Shown here piece after piece: positions 49,865-63,085 of a stretch of DNA of 64,000 nt. The first letter of the stretch is position 1, and every line of letters begins with the position of its first letter. The notes under the pieces are model-generated. The model made no database searches, was not told the origin of the DNA, and saw only the letters and a list, made by a program, of their open reading frames with translations. Source of the stretch: Eucommia ulmoides (lineage: Eukaryota; Streptophyta; Magnoliopsida; Garryales; Eucommiaceae); assembly GCA_016647705.1 (NCBI GenBank), contig CM028333.1, positions 8,196,616 to 8,260,615 of the forward strand, written 5' to 3'. Position numbers and translations under genes: made by a program.

Positions 49865-52800
49865 ACATTATGGGAGACAAGGTATGGGCTAGCATTTAAT
49901 GAGCTACCCTACCACAAAATCAAAATAATATTCTTTGTATTCTCACTCGGTTGTATTAACAAATTCGATCTTATACTTGTATTTTTATATTAATATGAAT
50001 TTAAGCATTTATATACTTAATGTATAATGCATATTATACATGTATACAATCCAATTAAGCACATACACGTATTTCAAGATATTAAAAACTTAAAATTCAT
50101 TTCACATGAAGAAAACAAATTTTTTATACTAGTTTAGTTAATTTGTCAATTAATCATAGATATAATAATGAACATATCAATTGATCAAAAATATATCATG
50201 TAGACATATTAAATTAACATACCATAACATGATTTGAGTATTCCGATCAAGATTTGATATGCAAATCCAAGTTTGAGTTCATGACCAAAAAGCTGTGAAA
50301 TTTCTTAAACCTTTGAAATGATTTTGATCTAATTGATTCAATCCGATAATGATTTGATCAAATTGAATATTTTTCAAGATACTAGACATCTTAAATAAGG
50401 TATTCAAATATTCAAGGCTTATAAAAAACAAGTTATGATCGATCAAAGATTTAATCGAAAACAGAGTTGGAAATGGAAAACCTACTGACTTGTTTATCAA
50501 ATTGCAACTTTGGAAATCACGGACAGATCCAAATAATTCCTAATAGAATAGAATTAAAGGTAATTGAATGACACTTCCATAGAAAAAAAAAAAAAAAAAG
50601 AATCACCTTATTTGAACTCCAAATGAGTGAGATATGACCATTTGAGTGAATAGAGGTCAGTGCAGATTTTTCTGCTGGAACCTTCTGCCTAAAGATAGTC
50701 GACTACTTTGCCAAAATATAGTTGACTATTTGTGTTGTAACTTCAGCGCAAGTGTCGTTTTCGTCCGTTCTTGATTTTTGACCCTGGTTTATGATCGTTT
50801 ACTATTCAAAATACTTTTTAGAACGTTGTTTCAATGATATTTGAAGTGTTTTTAAATTAAGATCCCGCAATGTACCTTATGATCACATAGAAATCAAGTT
50901 TAACCAATTTAAAGTCAATCTCTCATATATACATGTATTGATCAAATCGATGATATGCATTGTGATATATAATTATACTAGCTTATAACCCGTGGCTTGA
51001 GGCACGGACGAAAAAAATCTCATATTATTTAGGTAATTAGGCAAAAAAATCAAAGAACTTAACAACAAAAATATCATTGAAAAATATAAGTCTGTTACCA
51101 AAAACCACAAACATCAAAACCAATAATCGACAATTTAGTTATTAACACATGTATTCATATAAACAATACACTTCCATTACGATAATTCTAAAAATTTAGA
51201 AGATGTTAGCAAAATTCTCTCTATTTACACAATATTATTAGTTTTTCAATTTATATTTTAGAATGAAACCAACAATAATATCTTAAGAATATTGATTCAA
51301 AATTTCTAACATCATTCAATTTGATAGAATTTCTAAATTTAAACAATATTCTCAAATTCTCAAACATTATTTTCAAAACTATAGAATGAAAGAACAAAGT
51401 TAATTAAATAAATATTAGGTATATGTACATGCTCAATCGATCATAAATGATACTTATCTTCTCAAGAATCGTATAGCCTTAAAATAAATATTAAAATAAC
51501 AGTCAGGACCACAAAATGGAATTAGAATTAAACAAATACAAAAGTTTAAAAAGAGAACAAAATATACTTAATAGTTTTGTCTACTTAGAATTGAAGCATC
51601 CACATCTATTGTTATTTATATTACAACCTGAAAAATAAAAATAAATAATAATTATTTTGACATAAAGATCAACTTATATACTAATTTTTATATAAAGAAA
51701 ATATATTCAAATGAAATTTAAGTAGCTATCAAATAAAATAAAGAATCTAAAAAAACATAACACAAAATTATATTGATACACTTTACAACACAAAATACAA
51801 TAATATCACAAAATTAGCGCAAAAACATAATGAACATTACAACAACAAAAAAAAAAAAAAAAAATCAAAAACTAAAACAACACAATCAAATACTCATTCA
51901 TAAACCTCAATTACCAAAAATAATGACACCTATCACCAATAGATCAATTCTAAATTTCAAAATCTACAAGTGCCATTGATCCTTCAAAAGAATGTCTTCT
52001 CTATAACTTTCCCTTTACAAATTGTTTCTCGCTTCAATTTATTCTTACTCAATCATACAAACCAACAAATAAAATCAATTATAAAATATAATGAAATTCA
52101 CTAAGAAGTAAACAATTTAATATTTGAATTGACACTTACAAACAATTTAAATGTTATTTTTCAATAATTTAACCAAAAACTAAAAAAATATCATCCACTT
52201 TAATTGATATTTAAATCAAACCCAAAGCAAATTAGAGTTCAAATTGATACCCAAGCAATATACGATCCCTTCTCACTGCGACATAAAAATCATAATTAAT
52301 CAACTCAAGCTATGTATCTTCACTATTTAGTCTATACTTGTCCGTTAAATACAGTCTTATGTCCCTAAATGTCAACCTGGGCTGCAACACCGGTTGCGTG
52401 TAAGAAAGCGACGACCGGATTGATGCCTTTAACATACTTTCTGAGTTGCCCAGCTAAAATAGAATGAAAAAATAAATGAAACATACCTGAAAATTAAGAT
52501 TTGAGGCCAAACCTGGATATCAAAATGGAACACAATTTGAAGATCAACACTATTATCTCCCATGAACACTATTAGCTAAATATTACCTAATAGTGTAATG
52601 TTATTTCAACCAAAAACTCGAGCACTGGAACAGGTGACGTTATGGCCATCGATTCACCACTAACTAATCAATCAACCAAAAAACACAATCAAATCACAAA
52701 GATTTCTCTATCTAATAGCATTAGATAGTAAAGAATTCAACATTTAAAAAAAAAATACACTTAAAGGAGTCATTTGATCTCAGGAGGTCCTAATCTACAG

Positions 52801-54916
52801 TGGAAAAATGTATTTTACCTGATCCAAGCAAATATGTCAAGAACAGCGTTCCAGTGGACTGTACAACTCAAATCAGCTCTAAATAGAAACAATGGCTCTA
52901 AACAGGAATAGAGAAAAGAACAGAGAACAAAAATAGAAACAGGAACAGAAACAGGAACGGAAACAGAACAGAAACAGGAACGGAAAAAATTTCAGCAACG
53001 AAAACAGAAATTAAGGTAGTGATTTTGGTTAAGATACCATACCTTTTATGGGGGACAAAATTTTAAACTCCCTAATGTATTCCTAGCAAATTCTCAAAAT
53101 AATAAAAATGATCCATACGCCCATTTGCAAAAAAACACAAACACAAACTAAAAACATTTCTAATTTCTGTTGGCCAAAACACAAACTAAAAACATTCATA
53201 ATGAACAATTGGTGATATTTGAGAACAGAAACAAAAACACGTTCGATTATACAAAAACATTAAAACAAAAATGGAGAACAGAAATAGAGAACATGAAACA
53301 ATAACCGACGCGACTCACCTTTGTGCAACGGCGGAGATATAGTTGTGTCTCAATTGAGATGGTTGTAAGGTGTATATATAGAGAAATTCGGGGAAAATAA
53401 AGATCAAAATTTGGGGAATTAGGACTCCATTGGAATGGTATAACCGAGAGAGAGGGGGGCAAAGGGCTTCTATTCCAACTGCTTCCCCAAATCGAGTCGA
53501 AATTTAGGGAATTAGGGCTTGATCGGAATAGTATAACCGAGAGAGAAAGAGAAGGGCAAAGAGTTTCCATTCCCACCGATTCCCCAAATCGATTCCATAT
53601 ATAGATAAAGTGAGAGAGAAGTGCATACATGTTCCATAGATTGATCGAGTAAGAGAGAAGGAATGGAGAGAGCTAGCGAGACATCGACGGAGAGACGTCG
53701 ACAGAAAGAGGGCTTGTTTTATCAAGTTAGAGAGAAGGAATTGGAGAGAGCTGGTGAGAGGGTTTCTTTCCAAATAAAGATTCAAACACTAATTCCTTAT
53801 TTGATAAAACAAATGAAATGAAACAAAATAAAGATTAAGTGCCTAATTATCAGCTTGATTAATTGCCAGCTTGATTAAGGGCCTAATTATCGTCATTAAA
53901 CCCTACACATTTCAATTAGTATAATATTGATTAAGTAATTAGATATAAGTAATCAAATATTATATTAATTTAATTTTCATTGCATTAACCCGATTTCTTT
54001 TTTGACAAATTTAGTTTCCTTAAACGGGCCTGAACTTATGTCGCTAAAATGTCATAATCAGCAAATTTATTTAGCCTCCTCAACAATTTTATTTGTCCTA
54101 GTCATATTTTTTTATGTTCTAGTCATAAGTTTGTCCTAGTCAGCCAAAAAACTATCATGTTTTATATAATAAATTAGACATATTAGAATCAAAATATCAC
54201 AAATGTATGCGTATATTGATCATATTATCATTGTAAACATATATAGAGCATTCTTCAAATTCTAATACATGCAAGGTATGTGTTGAACACATCATATCAT
54301 GATATAAACATAAGTTAAACATATTAAATCAAGTATATTATGTTGTTATTTTATAATAACTATTTGTATCAAGCAATGCATGCAATGTATATTTTGATCA
54401 CATTGAAAACAAATTTTCTCATATTAAGCATATTGTGATCAAGAAGTGAATTTGACAAATAATCATGTGTTGGACAATCCCATCACACATATCATAATAT
54501 AATCAAACAATGAATATGTTTAAATCATAATATCATGAATGTATACACTCTCGGTGTGTGCGTACATCCTAATGAGCCAAAATTTATAATATTTTCAAGA
54601 GTAACATCATATAAACTTAACCTAATAAATTTACTTTTCTAAGTCTTGCGCTCTTAATATCGAGATTATACATGCGTTTCACACTTAAGATTCCGTAATG
54701 GTTAGCACACGCAATGTATAATTGAATCTTAATACCTGCACTTAAGATATTACATTGGTTAGTACGCTCAAGATTTGATTCATATTGTAACATATAATTT
54801 GCATCTAATATTATTAATGTGACATCATCATATCACTAATATTGATATCATCATAACACATATTATAACATCATGAAAATACATATATTGACATCATCAA
54901 AATACATATATCAACA
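49865..54916 (-). repeat. LTR copy A (downstream LTR, minus), interrupted by a Helitron
   Basis: 49865-50977 plus 54174-54916 is about 1.86 kb and matches 61250-63085 along its whole length, with roughly nine in ten bases the same by eye. Read on minus it starts TGTTGATATATGTATTTTG, right after a purine tract, so it is the 3' LTR of a minus-strand element. The other boundary (LTR end near 49865) is less certain. Confidence 0.75.
50978..54173 (-). mobile_element. Non-autonomous Helitron, 3.2 kb, in LTR copy A
   Basis: The minus-strand 3' end has the hairpin (CCGTGCCTCAAGCCACGG), TTATAAG and CTAG, then T. The 5' end reads TTTATTATATAAAAC, which is the TCTATTATATAAAAC start of the element at 56941 with C changed to T. 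About 100 bp next to it (tggctgactaggacaaactt ...) is shared with that element. LTR copy B around 62374 shows the empty A|T site. No Rep/helicase frame. The CT-rich minus frames at 53247-53785 overlap TATA-less leader-like sequence and show no domain. Confidence 0.85.
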
Positions 54917-54931
54917 ATCTCCCCATTTTCT
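54917..54931 (-). other. Polypurine tract of the minus-strand LTR element
   Basis: On minus AGAAAATGGGGAGAT directly precedes the LTR start TGTTGATA. A purine tract of this form (AAAGGGGGAGATTGTTG) is typical of SIRE/Maximus Copia elements, as I recall. That lineage call is an inference. Confidence 0.65.
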
Positions 54932-56516
54932 ATGATGACAACCTTTTGATGAATTGTCACACAAATTATATGAATAAGGTCTCCCTAAATATATGCATTA
55001 AATAGAAAATATTAATTTAAGCATATATGCATATTCAATTCATATATCTCTCCCCCTTTGATATCTTAAAAAAGATTATAAATATGTAAGCATGATAGGA
55101 TGTAAAGATAAGATTGAAAGCAAAAAAAAATAAAAAAAAATCAATGGTTGGTAAGAATATACCAATTTTTTGATATATCAATTAAGCACATCAATTGCTG
55201 ATACTCTCATATTTAATAAGAATCAATCAAGTTCTAGAAGATAAAAGCGTTTTCACATATAATGATTATCCAATTTGGATTAAGCTCTTCCTGAATATAG
55301 CATAATATAATTAACATTGTAGAAAATCTCAAGCAATAATTCAAATATTGATACCAATGAAATTTTGTGCTAAATCGATTTACTCCTTAAACAAATAATC
55401 ATTGAAACATGAAAAAAATGAGTAAACGAGGTAATACCAATTTTTTAATATAAATATGATGAAATAAATGGCGATTATACAAATAAATCTCATTTTTCAA
55501 ATTCAATGTCACTTTCAACAAAAGAACATGAATGATTAACACATAAGTCATGCATTCATACTACAGTAAACTCCCCTTAGAAAGATACAAATCTTTCAAC
55601 ATAGCAAATCCAATCAAATCTTTCTATTTGAAATTATAAATTTTTAAGGACAACGAGAATATAAGTGCTAATAGACATGTATTAAATTAAGATCAAACAC
55701 TAAGCCACTAGCATATACCAATTTTATACAAAAATCAAGTATTTAATCAATTATATTGTACAGTACCAATTGAATACCTATTGTTGCATGCTATTCTCAA
55801 TTAAAACATGAGTCAAGTAATAATCAATTTAATCAATATGGTATATCATATTTCAAGTATATATCAATTATACCATTTAAGCATGATCGACTAAATCACA
55901 AAAATATGTGTTCTCAAAATATCATACATATTTTAAGCATAGAAAAACATCCTAAATTAAGGATGCAAAATTTGATTGTAGAATTTATTTAACTCATGAT
56001 ATTGCACATATAACACAATATTAAAACGAGGTTCAAATGAGTTCATGAACATGATGATGTTATCATTAAGAACTATATTCATGTAACATAATTTATCTAT
56101 CGTCATATGATTAATCAATTATGAATTCAATAAATACTTCAACTCAAATGATACCAATCAATTATAATCATCAAAATATGAGTTCCTCATATACGTTTCA
56201 AGCATATCATCTTATCATGTCATCTAATTAAGAATAATCATATGTAGTGATATTAATGGTAAGATAAACTAAATGTAATTAGTCAAGAAAATCAATTTTA
56301 CATATGATGTAAAAATATTTCACTAATATGGACTTTCAAATGAATTTCATAAGTCATTTTAAATCAATTATTTTATGAATATCAAGACTTATAAAATAAC
56401 ACATTTTATCAAAATATATATTAATGAATTAAAAATCCATATTCAATATCCTCATGTGACAACATGATTTCATATTAAACAAAGATTTCATGTCACAAAG
56501 ATAATCATTCAATCAT

Positions 56517-56770
56517 GTTGGCCCAGTAGAATACCCAAGAGGGGGTGAATTGGGTAATTAAAAAACATTATCAGAATATACTTGAATAAATCAAATAATT
56601 AATTTTATACCTAAATTAATTATTATCTTTCTATCACAACGTAATAAATCAATTAACTAGGTGCACACCTAAACAATAAAAATAACAAAATAATAATACA
56701 GCACACCAAGATATATTCTGATTCACCAAGCTATCATTGGCTAATCTAGTCCTCCGAGCCTCACGGAGAA
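56517..56770 (-). repeat. Local duplication, copy without Helitron
   Basis: Runs from ttggcccagtagaataccca through ttaattattatctttctatcac to cctccgagcctcacggag. The same run, with the Helitron inserted at ttaatta|ttatctt, is at 56836-59270. Confidence 0.85.
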
Positions 56771-56940
56771 TTTTTTATTATTATTTTTTTTTCTCAAATT
56801 ACATTAATCTCCTCCAATTATCTTTAAAATATCTATTGGCCCAGCAGAATACCCAAAAGGGAGAGTGAATTGGGTAATTAAAAAATTATCAGAATAAAAT
56901 TCAATAAATCAAATAATTAATTTTAAGTTTAAATTAATTA

Positions 56941-58793
56941 TCTATTATATAAAACAGGACGGTTTTTTGGCTGACTAGGATAAACTTATGACTAGGACAA
57001 AAAAATATGACTAGGACAAATAAAGTTGCTGAATAGGACAAACTAAATGCTGACTAGGACATTTTAAAACATAAGTTGAGGACGTGTAAGGAAACTAGAT
57101 TTGTTAAATAGGAAATCGGATTAATGTAAATGGAAATCAAATTAATATAGTATTGATTAATTAATTAAACAAATGCTGATTAGGACAAACAAATTTGCTG
57201 ACTAGGATATTTTCGAGATATAAGTTTAGGGCCATAAAAGGAAATTGAAATTTAATTTGGGGCAAAAAATATTGGGATACATATATGACCCTAAATTAAT
57301 ATTAATTAGTAAAGATAATGCCTAAAATAACATTAATGCCTAAATTTTTTGTCCTAATCACATTAAATTTCCAATTAATTAATTTTAGGGTCAAAATTAA
57401 CATATTAAATTTAGAGCCAAAAGTTTAGCCATTAATATTATTTTAGGTAACGATTTATCCATTTTTCTCTAATTAAATTACTAATTAATTAATTAATTTA
57501 GACATTGATTCATCCAATTTTTCTTAATTAAACTACTAATTAAGATTCAATTTAATTAACCCTTCTTTCAGCTCTCTCTCTTCCCAATTGCAGTGCGCTT
57601 TTCTCTCTTTTCTGCAGCTACTCACCCTAAGTAATTAAAGAACGCATCCTATTTATGAGCACGTGATCAACTATTTACTGTTAAAAATGTTCATATTTTG
57701 TAATTTATGCTGACTTTGAAATCTTTTGTCTCTACCTCTTTATTTTTCTAAATTTTAGTTCGTTATGTGTTCATCATACCTAAAATATTCATTTCATGTG
57801 ATTGTTAGTTAACTTTTAAAATCATATTTTAAAATATTAATTAAACCTATCATATTTAAAAATCATAATCGCATGTTCATTGAATTATTTATCATTTTTA
57901 ACACAAAGAATAAAGAAAATCTCTTTAAATACGTTGTTTTGTCATCATTTTTGGTCATTGCTTGAAGGTCCGTGCACTACACACACATTCATGCGTGCGC
58001 ACACATCCACACTCACATATATAAGATAATATATATTGAGATTTTAGGAAAATGTGATTTTTTTTGTGAGCTTATTTTATTTTAATTCCAACGTAAATAG
58101 TTTGTCAAGTTTACACGTTATTTTTTTTTTTTTTTAAGTTATACCTTGATTCTATCCGGATAGGAGGTAAGGTCATGTTATTATTGGTTTCTCTTGCAAT
58201 GTGTATGTTCATTTGAGATTCATTTTACGAAATTAATTATTGTCATAAGAAATTGGTTTTTGAATGCATTTTATGGGTTTTTTTTTATTTGGCTAGGATT
58301 TTTCTTAAAAATATTTTTTTAAGTGTTTGTATTTGTAATAAGATTGTTTCGTAATGAAGCATAATAGTGCTTTTGGGCTTTCTTAATGAAGCATAATAGT
58401 ACTTTTAGGCATGCGTTATGCACTAATTGTTTGGTACCATTATTTTGATTGGATAATTTCATAATTGTCATTATTTTTATTTCAATTGGTTTATAACTTA
58501 CTTTGAAGATTAAATTATATATAAAATCGTAGAATATCATTGGATTTTTTATATTGTTGAACTTTTTTATATCAGTACAAGTTTTAGTCTCGATTGTTAA
58601 TTACAATTAATGTTCAATTGTTAATTATTATCGATGTTCAAATGAATAGGTGTATTATGTTGGTCTTGATTGTTTTATTATTAATATTCAAATGTGATAG
58701 ATGTAGAATGTTGTATAATAGATAAAATTATATCATTTTTTTTTGGGTTTGGTTATTCTACATCAGTGCCTTCAGGCACGGGTTATACGCTAG
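56941..58793 (+). mobile_element. Non-autonomous Helitron, 1.85 kb
   Basis: Starts after A with TCTATTATATAAAACAGG and ends at CTAG followed by T, with the hairpin gtgccttcaggcac at 58766-58779 and ggttatacg. The empty site is in the local duplicate near 56625. The 5' ~100 bp is shared with 50978-54173, and the 3' end with 28769-31143. The interior is AT-rich, without a coding region. Confidence 0.9.
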
Positions 58794-59175
58794 TTATCTT
58801 TATAACACAACAGAATAATATAATCAACTAAGTGCACACCCAAACAGCAAAAATCGCAAAAAAAAATAGCACACCCAAACACCCAAACAGCAAAAATACA
58901 AGTTTTAGTCTCGATTGTTAATTACAATTAATGTTCAATTGTTAATTATTATCGATGTTCAAATGAATAGGTGTATTATGTTGGTCTTGATTGTTTTATT
59001 ATTAATATTCAAATGTAATAGATGTAGAATGTTGTATAATAGATAAAATTATATCATTTTTTTTTTGGGTTTGGTTATTCTACATCAGTGCCTTCAGGCA
59101 CGGGTTATACGCTAGTTATCTTTATAACACAGCAGAATAATATAATCAACTAAGTGCACACCTAAACAGCAAAAA
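58576..59175 (+). repeat. Tandem duplication of a Helitron 3' end with its flank (period 321 bp)
   Basis: 58576-58896 is repeated at 58897-59175. Each copy holds the last ~218 bp of the Helitron (tacaagttttagtctcg to CTAG) and ~60-100 bp of host flank. I see about four differences (G/A, one extra T, A/G, C/T). So there are two complete Helitron 3' ends in a row (58793 and 59115). Confidence 0.9.
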
Positions 59176-60450
59176 TAGCAAAGTAAATATAGCAGCACAC
59201 AAAAGATTTATATTAGTTCATCAAGCTACTTTTGGCTAATCCAGTCTCCCGAGCTCCACGGAGGTTGCACCCACTAAAATCAAGATCCCTTTAAAGGTAG
59301 GAACCAAACCCTCATACCGATTCTTTTACAGACTCAGAATCAACCTTTACAATATCATTTTCTCAGATTAAATAAGAACATCTACTTTTTACAGGTTAAA
59401 AAATAATCTAATTCTTTTTTTTTTTAACACTAAGGCACAAGAATCAAAACCTCTCAAAATACATCAACTATCATTTTCATAGGTAAGGATGGAACATTTA
59501 CAAATCATTCACAACGCAATTCTTATTCAAGAAGAATCACTACCTCAATCTCTTTACAGGAAGAAACTGAAACCCAGCTACCCCTAATTAAATACTCTCA
59601 ATAGTATTTAATCCGTCACAACTCACTAATACAAAAATTAATAAGAAGTAAATCTCACTCGGAACTTCTACCACCCCAAATAAACACTAGCTCAATTAAT
59701 ATTCCAACTAGTGATATAAATGCGTAAGATACAAAAATCTGATTTCAATAAAATATGGGTAGCAAATTGGAGCACATAATCAGATTCAAGAAATTGTTTG
59801 TAAAAAATATTTTCTTCAAAAATCAGAAATAATTTCTAAAATCAATTTCCAAATATAGAATAATAAACAAATAATAAGCAATATGGAAAGATCTCACCTA
59901 GAATCCACAAAAATAATGATTAGAATAATATAACTTCAAATCCGATATCAGCAAAAATTGATTGCAATTGATTCTCAAAATCACTTTTAGAAAAGCTCAC
60001 AATATCGTAGAATGATAACTCTTATAAAAGCTCACAAATGATATAAACTCTTTTAGCTCTCTCTCAATGAATGATTAGTCCTAAAATAAAAATTCGCAAG
60101 TCTATTTAAAAGAATATGTAATCAATCTTCTAACGGTTAGTTTACATGTGTCATGATAATTAAAAGCTCTTATAGACCCCTTATATCATAAGGACTTCAT
60201 TTAGGTTCAAATTCACTTAGAAACATCTTTTAATCTCTCAATTAAACCCCCAAAGTATTTCTCAATAAGTATAGAATCTATTTCAAGTACCAAATTGAGA
60301 AATATTAATATTTAACTAACTATATTAATATGATTTAATTAGTATATGAACCATATCTTAAATATTGATAATATCCCACAAATCTCTCTCAAATCCCAAC
60401 CAAAAATGACTACTTTTGGATATAATGTCGGATCAAACTATATATTGAAA
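59176..60450. other. LTR-element interior, no gene seen
   Basis: 59200-59280 repeats the phrase found at 56700-56770 (caagctacttttggctaatcc, gagctccacggag). The rest is AT-rich. Confidence 0.5.
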
Positions 60451-60660
60451 CATCGCGTTCGGTCGACTGCCCAGTCGACTTTATAACTCAGGTTGCAACC
60501 ATGCTATTGCCCCTGCATGTATAGGTCGACCGCTCGATTGACTCACAAATTTAGAGAGTTCAGCACTACTTCATCGGTCGACCTATCGGTCGACTTAGAG
60601 ATACAGGATGTTACAGCTTCTATGTCCAGTGGACTCACCAGTTGACTGTTGTCACTGGAT
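60451..60660. repeat. Cluster of GTCGAC palindromes
   Basis: Six or more ggtcgac/gtcgac(c) words occur in ~140 bp (for example at 60463, 60472, 60526, 60576, 60588). Related agtcgactac and gttgactac words occur once in each LTR (about 50697 and 62075). Confidence 0.6.
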
Positions 60661-61249
60661 CTCTTTTCTGAATATGTTTTTAACTTATTTTCTTTTACAA
60701 TTTCACCCCTTTAACCATTTTCTTCTCTTGATTAGCTTCACTAATATTCTTATATTCCATTTTAATCATTCAAAATTATTTCTTCTTATTTCACGTAGGA
60801 GCAAATAATTTAACTTAATCAAAACACACATAAAAGATAAAATACATTTTATGCCATGCGTGTGTTCTTAAATAGGATATTAAGAGTTAAGATTCACCTG
60901 GGTTGTGTTCCTTAGTTTCTTCAAACTCTTAATTCTTCTTCATCATCTTAACATCTTCATTTCTCATCCATTTAATTTGACGTCTTAATTACTGGAATTT
61001 TAAATCACTGAAACACTCAATTAAACATTAATTTCATCAAAACATTAATATTTAATTGTTCATCAAAATCTTAGAATCAATAATATCATTTAAGGCCAAA
61101 ATCTAAAATTAATATTCTAAAATTGCTAATTGACCCCTAAAAATTTTAAAATAAATATTAAATGACACAATGCAACCCGTTATTTTTCTAAGTGTTCTAA
61201 AATGTAACTAAAAATTATGCATATGCAAAACATCGAGTCTTACATCATA

Positions 61250-63085
61250 CATTGTGGGAGACAAGGTATGGACTAACATTTAATGAGTTATCCTACCACA
61301 AAGTTAAAATAATATTCTTTGTATTCTCACTTGATTGTCTTCACAAATTCATATCTTATACTTGAATTTTTTATGATTATGAATTTTAGCATTCATATAC
61401 TTAATGTATAATGTATATTATACAAGTATACAGTCAAATTAAGTACATACAAGCATTTTAAGAGATTGAACAGTTAGAATACATTTCACATGAAGAAAAC
61501 AAAATTTTCATATTAGTTTAGCCAATTTGTCAGTTAATCATAGATATAATAATGAACATATCAATTGATCATAAATATATCATTTATACATGTTAAACTA
61601 ACATACCATAACGCGATTTGAGCATTCCGATCAAGATTTGATATGCAAATCCAAGTTTGAGTTCATAACCAAAAAACTGTTAAATGTGTTATTAAACCTT
61701 TGAAATAGTTTTGATCTAATTGATTCAATCCAATGATGATTTGATCAAATTGAACATTTTTCATGATACTAGACATATTAAATAATGTATTCAAACATTC
61801 AAGGTTCATCAAAAATAAGTTAAGATCGATAAAAAATTAGACCGAAAATAGAGTTGAAGAGAGAAAACATACTGACTTATTTATCAAATTGTAACTTTGG
61901 AAATCAAGGACAGATCCAAATAATTCCTAATAGGCATAGAATTAAAGGTAAATAACTTAAAAAAAAAAAAAAAAAAAAAACGAATCACCCCATTTGGACT
62001 CTAAATGAGTGATGGTCATTTGAGTGAAAAGATGTTAGTGCAGATTTTTCTGCTGAAACCTTCTGATTGAAGGTAGTCGACTACTTTGCCAAAATGTTGT
62101 TGACTACTTGAGTTGTAACTTCAGCGCAAGTGTCATTTTCGTCTGTTCTTAGTTTTCGACATCGATCTATGATCGTTTACTATTCAAAATATTTTTAGAA
62201 CATTATTTCAATGATATTTGAAGTGTTTTCACATTAAGATCATCCAATGTACTTTGTGATCACATAAAAATCAAGTTTAACCAATTTAAGCATATTTGTG
62301 ATAAAAAAAAAAGTCAATCTCTCATATATGCATGTATTAATCAAATCGATGATATGCATTGTGATATATAAGTATATTGGACATGTTAGAATGGAGATAT
62401 CACAAATGTATGCGTATATTGATCATATTATCATTGTCAGCATATATAGAGCATTCTTTAAATTCTAATGTATGCAAGATATGTGTTGAACACATCATAT
62501 CATGATATAAACATAAGTTAAGCAAATTAGATCAAGTATATCAAGTTGTTATTTTATAATAACTATTTGTATCAAGCAATGCATGCAATGTAAATTTTGA
62601 TCACATTGAAAACAAGTTTTCTCATATTAAGCATATTGTGATCAAGATGTGAATTTGATAATCATGTGTTGGACAATCCAATCACATGTATCATGATATA
62701 ATCAAATATTAAATATGTTTAAATCATAATATCATGAATGTATATACTCTTGGTGTGTGTGTGCATCATAATGAGCCAAAATTTATAATCTTTTCAAGAG
62801 TAACATCCTAAAAACTTAACCTAATAAATTTAATCTTACCTAAGTCATGCACTCTTGATATCGAGATTATACACACGTTTCACAGTTAAGATTCCGTAAT
62901 GGTTAGCACACGCTATGGTTACATTGATTAGTACACTCAAGGTATGATTCATATTACAACACATAATTTGCATCTAATATTATTAATGTGACATCATCAT
63001 ATCACTAATATTTACATCATCATAACACATATTATGACATCATTAAAATACATATATTGACATCATCAAAACACATATATCAACA
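61250..63085 (-). repeat. LTR copy B (upstream LTR, minus), uninterrupted
   Basis: About 1.84 kb homologous to 49865-50977 plus 54174-54916. Minus start TGTTGATATATGTG. It joins array sequence at 63086 (aaaataattaaccat). I could not find a matching 5-bp target duplication at the other end of the element. Confidence 0.75.

Larger units (their letters stand above)
54917..61249 (-). mobile_element. Interior of the minus-strand LTR element, non-coding
   Basis: About 6.3 kb, including a 1.85-kb Helitron and local duplications. Neither strand has a recognisable gag or pol phrase. The longest frames are about 70 codons and AT-driven. It fits a large non-autonomous derivative or a very old element. 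Phrases such as ggcccagcagaatacccaa with gggtgaattgggtaatt (56517-56560, 56836-56880) are common in plant LTR elements. Confidence 0.6.

Noticed and set aside
53247..53785. CT-rich minus frames of 93-127 codons in the Helitron
   Set aside because: Two tandem copies of a ~120-bp block create the frames. No domain was found.
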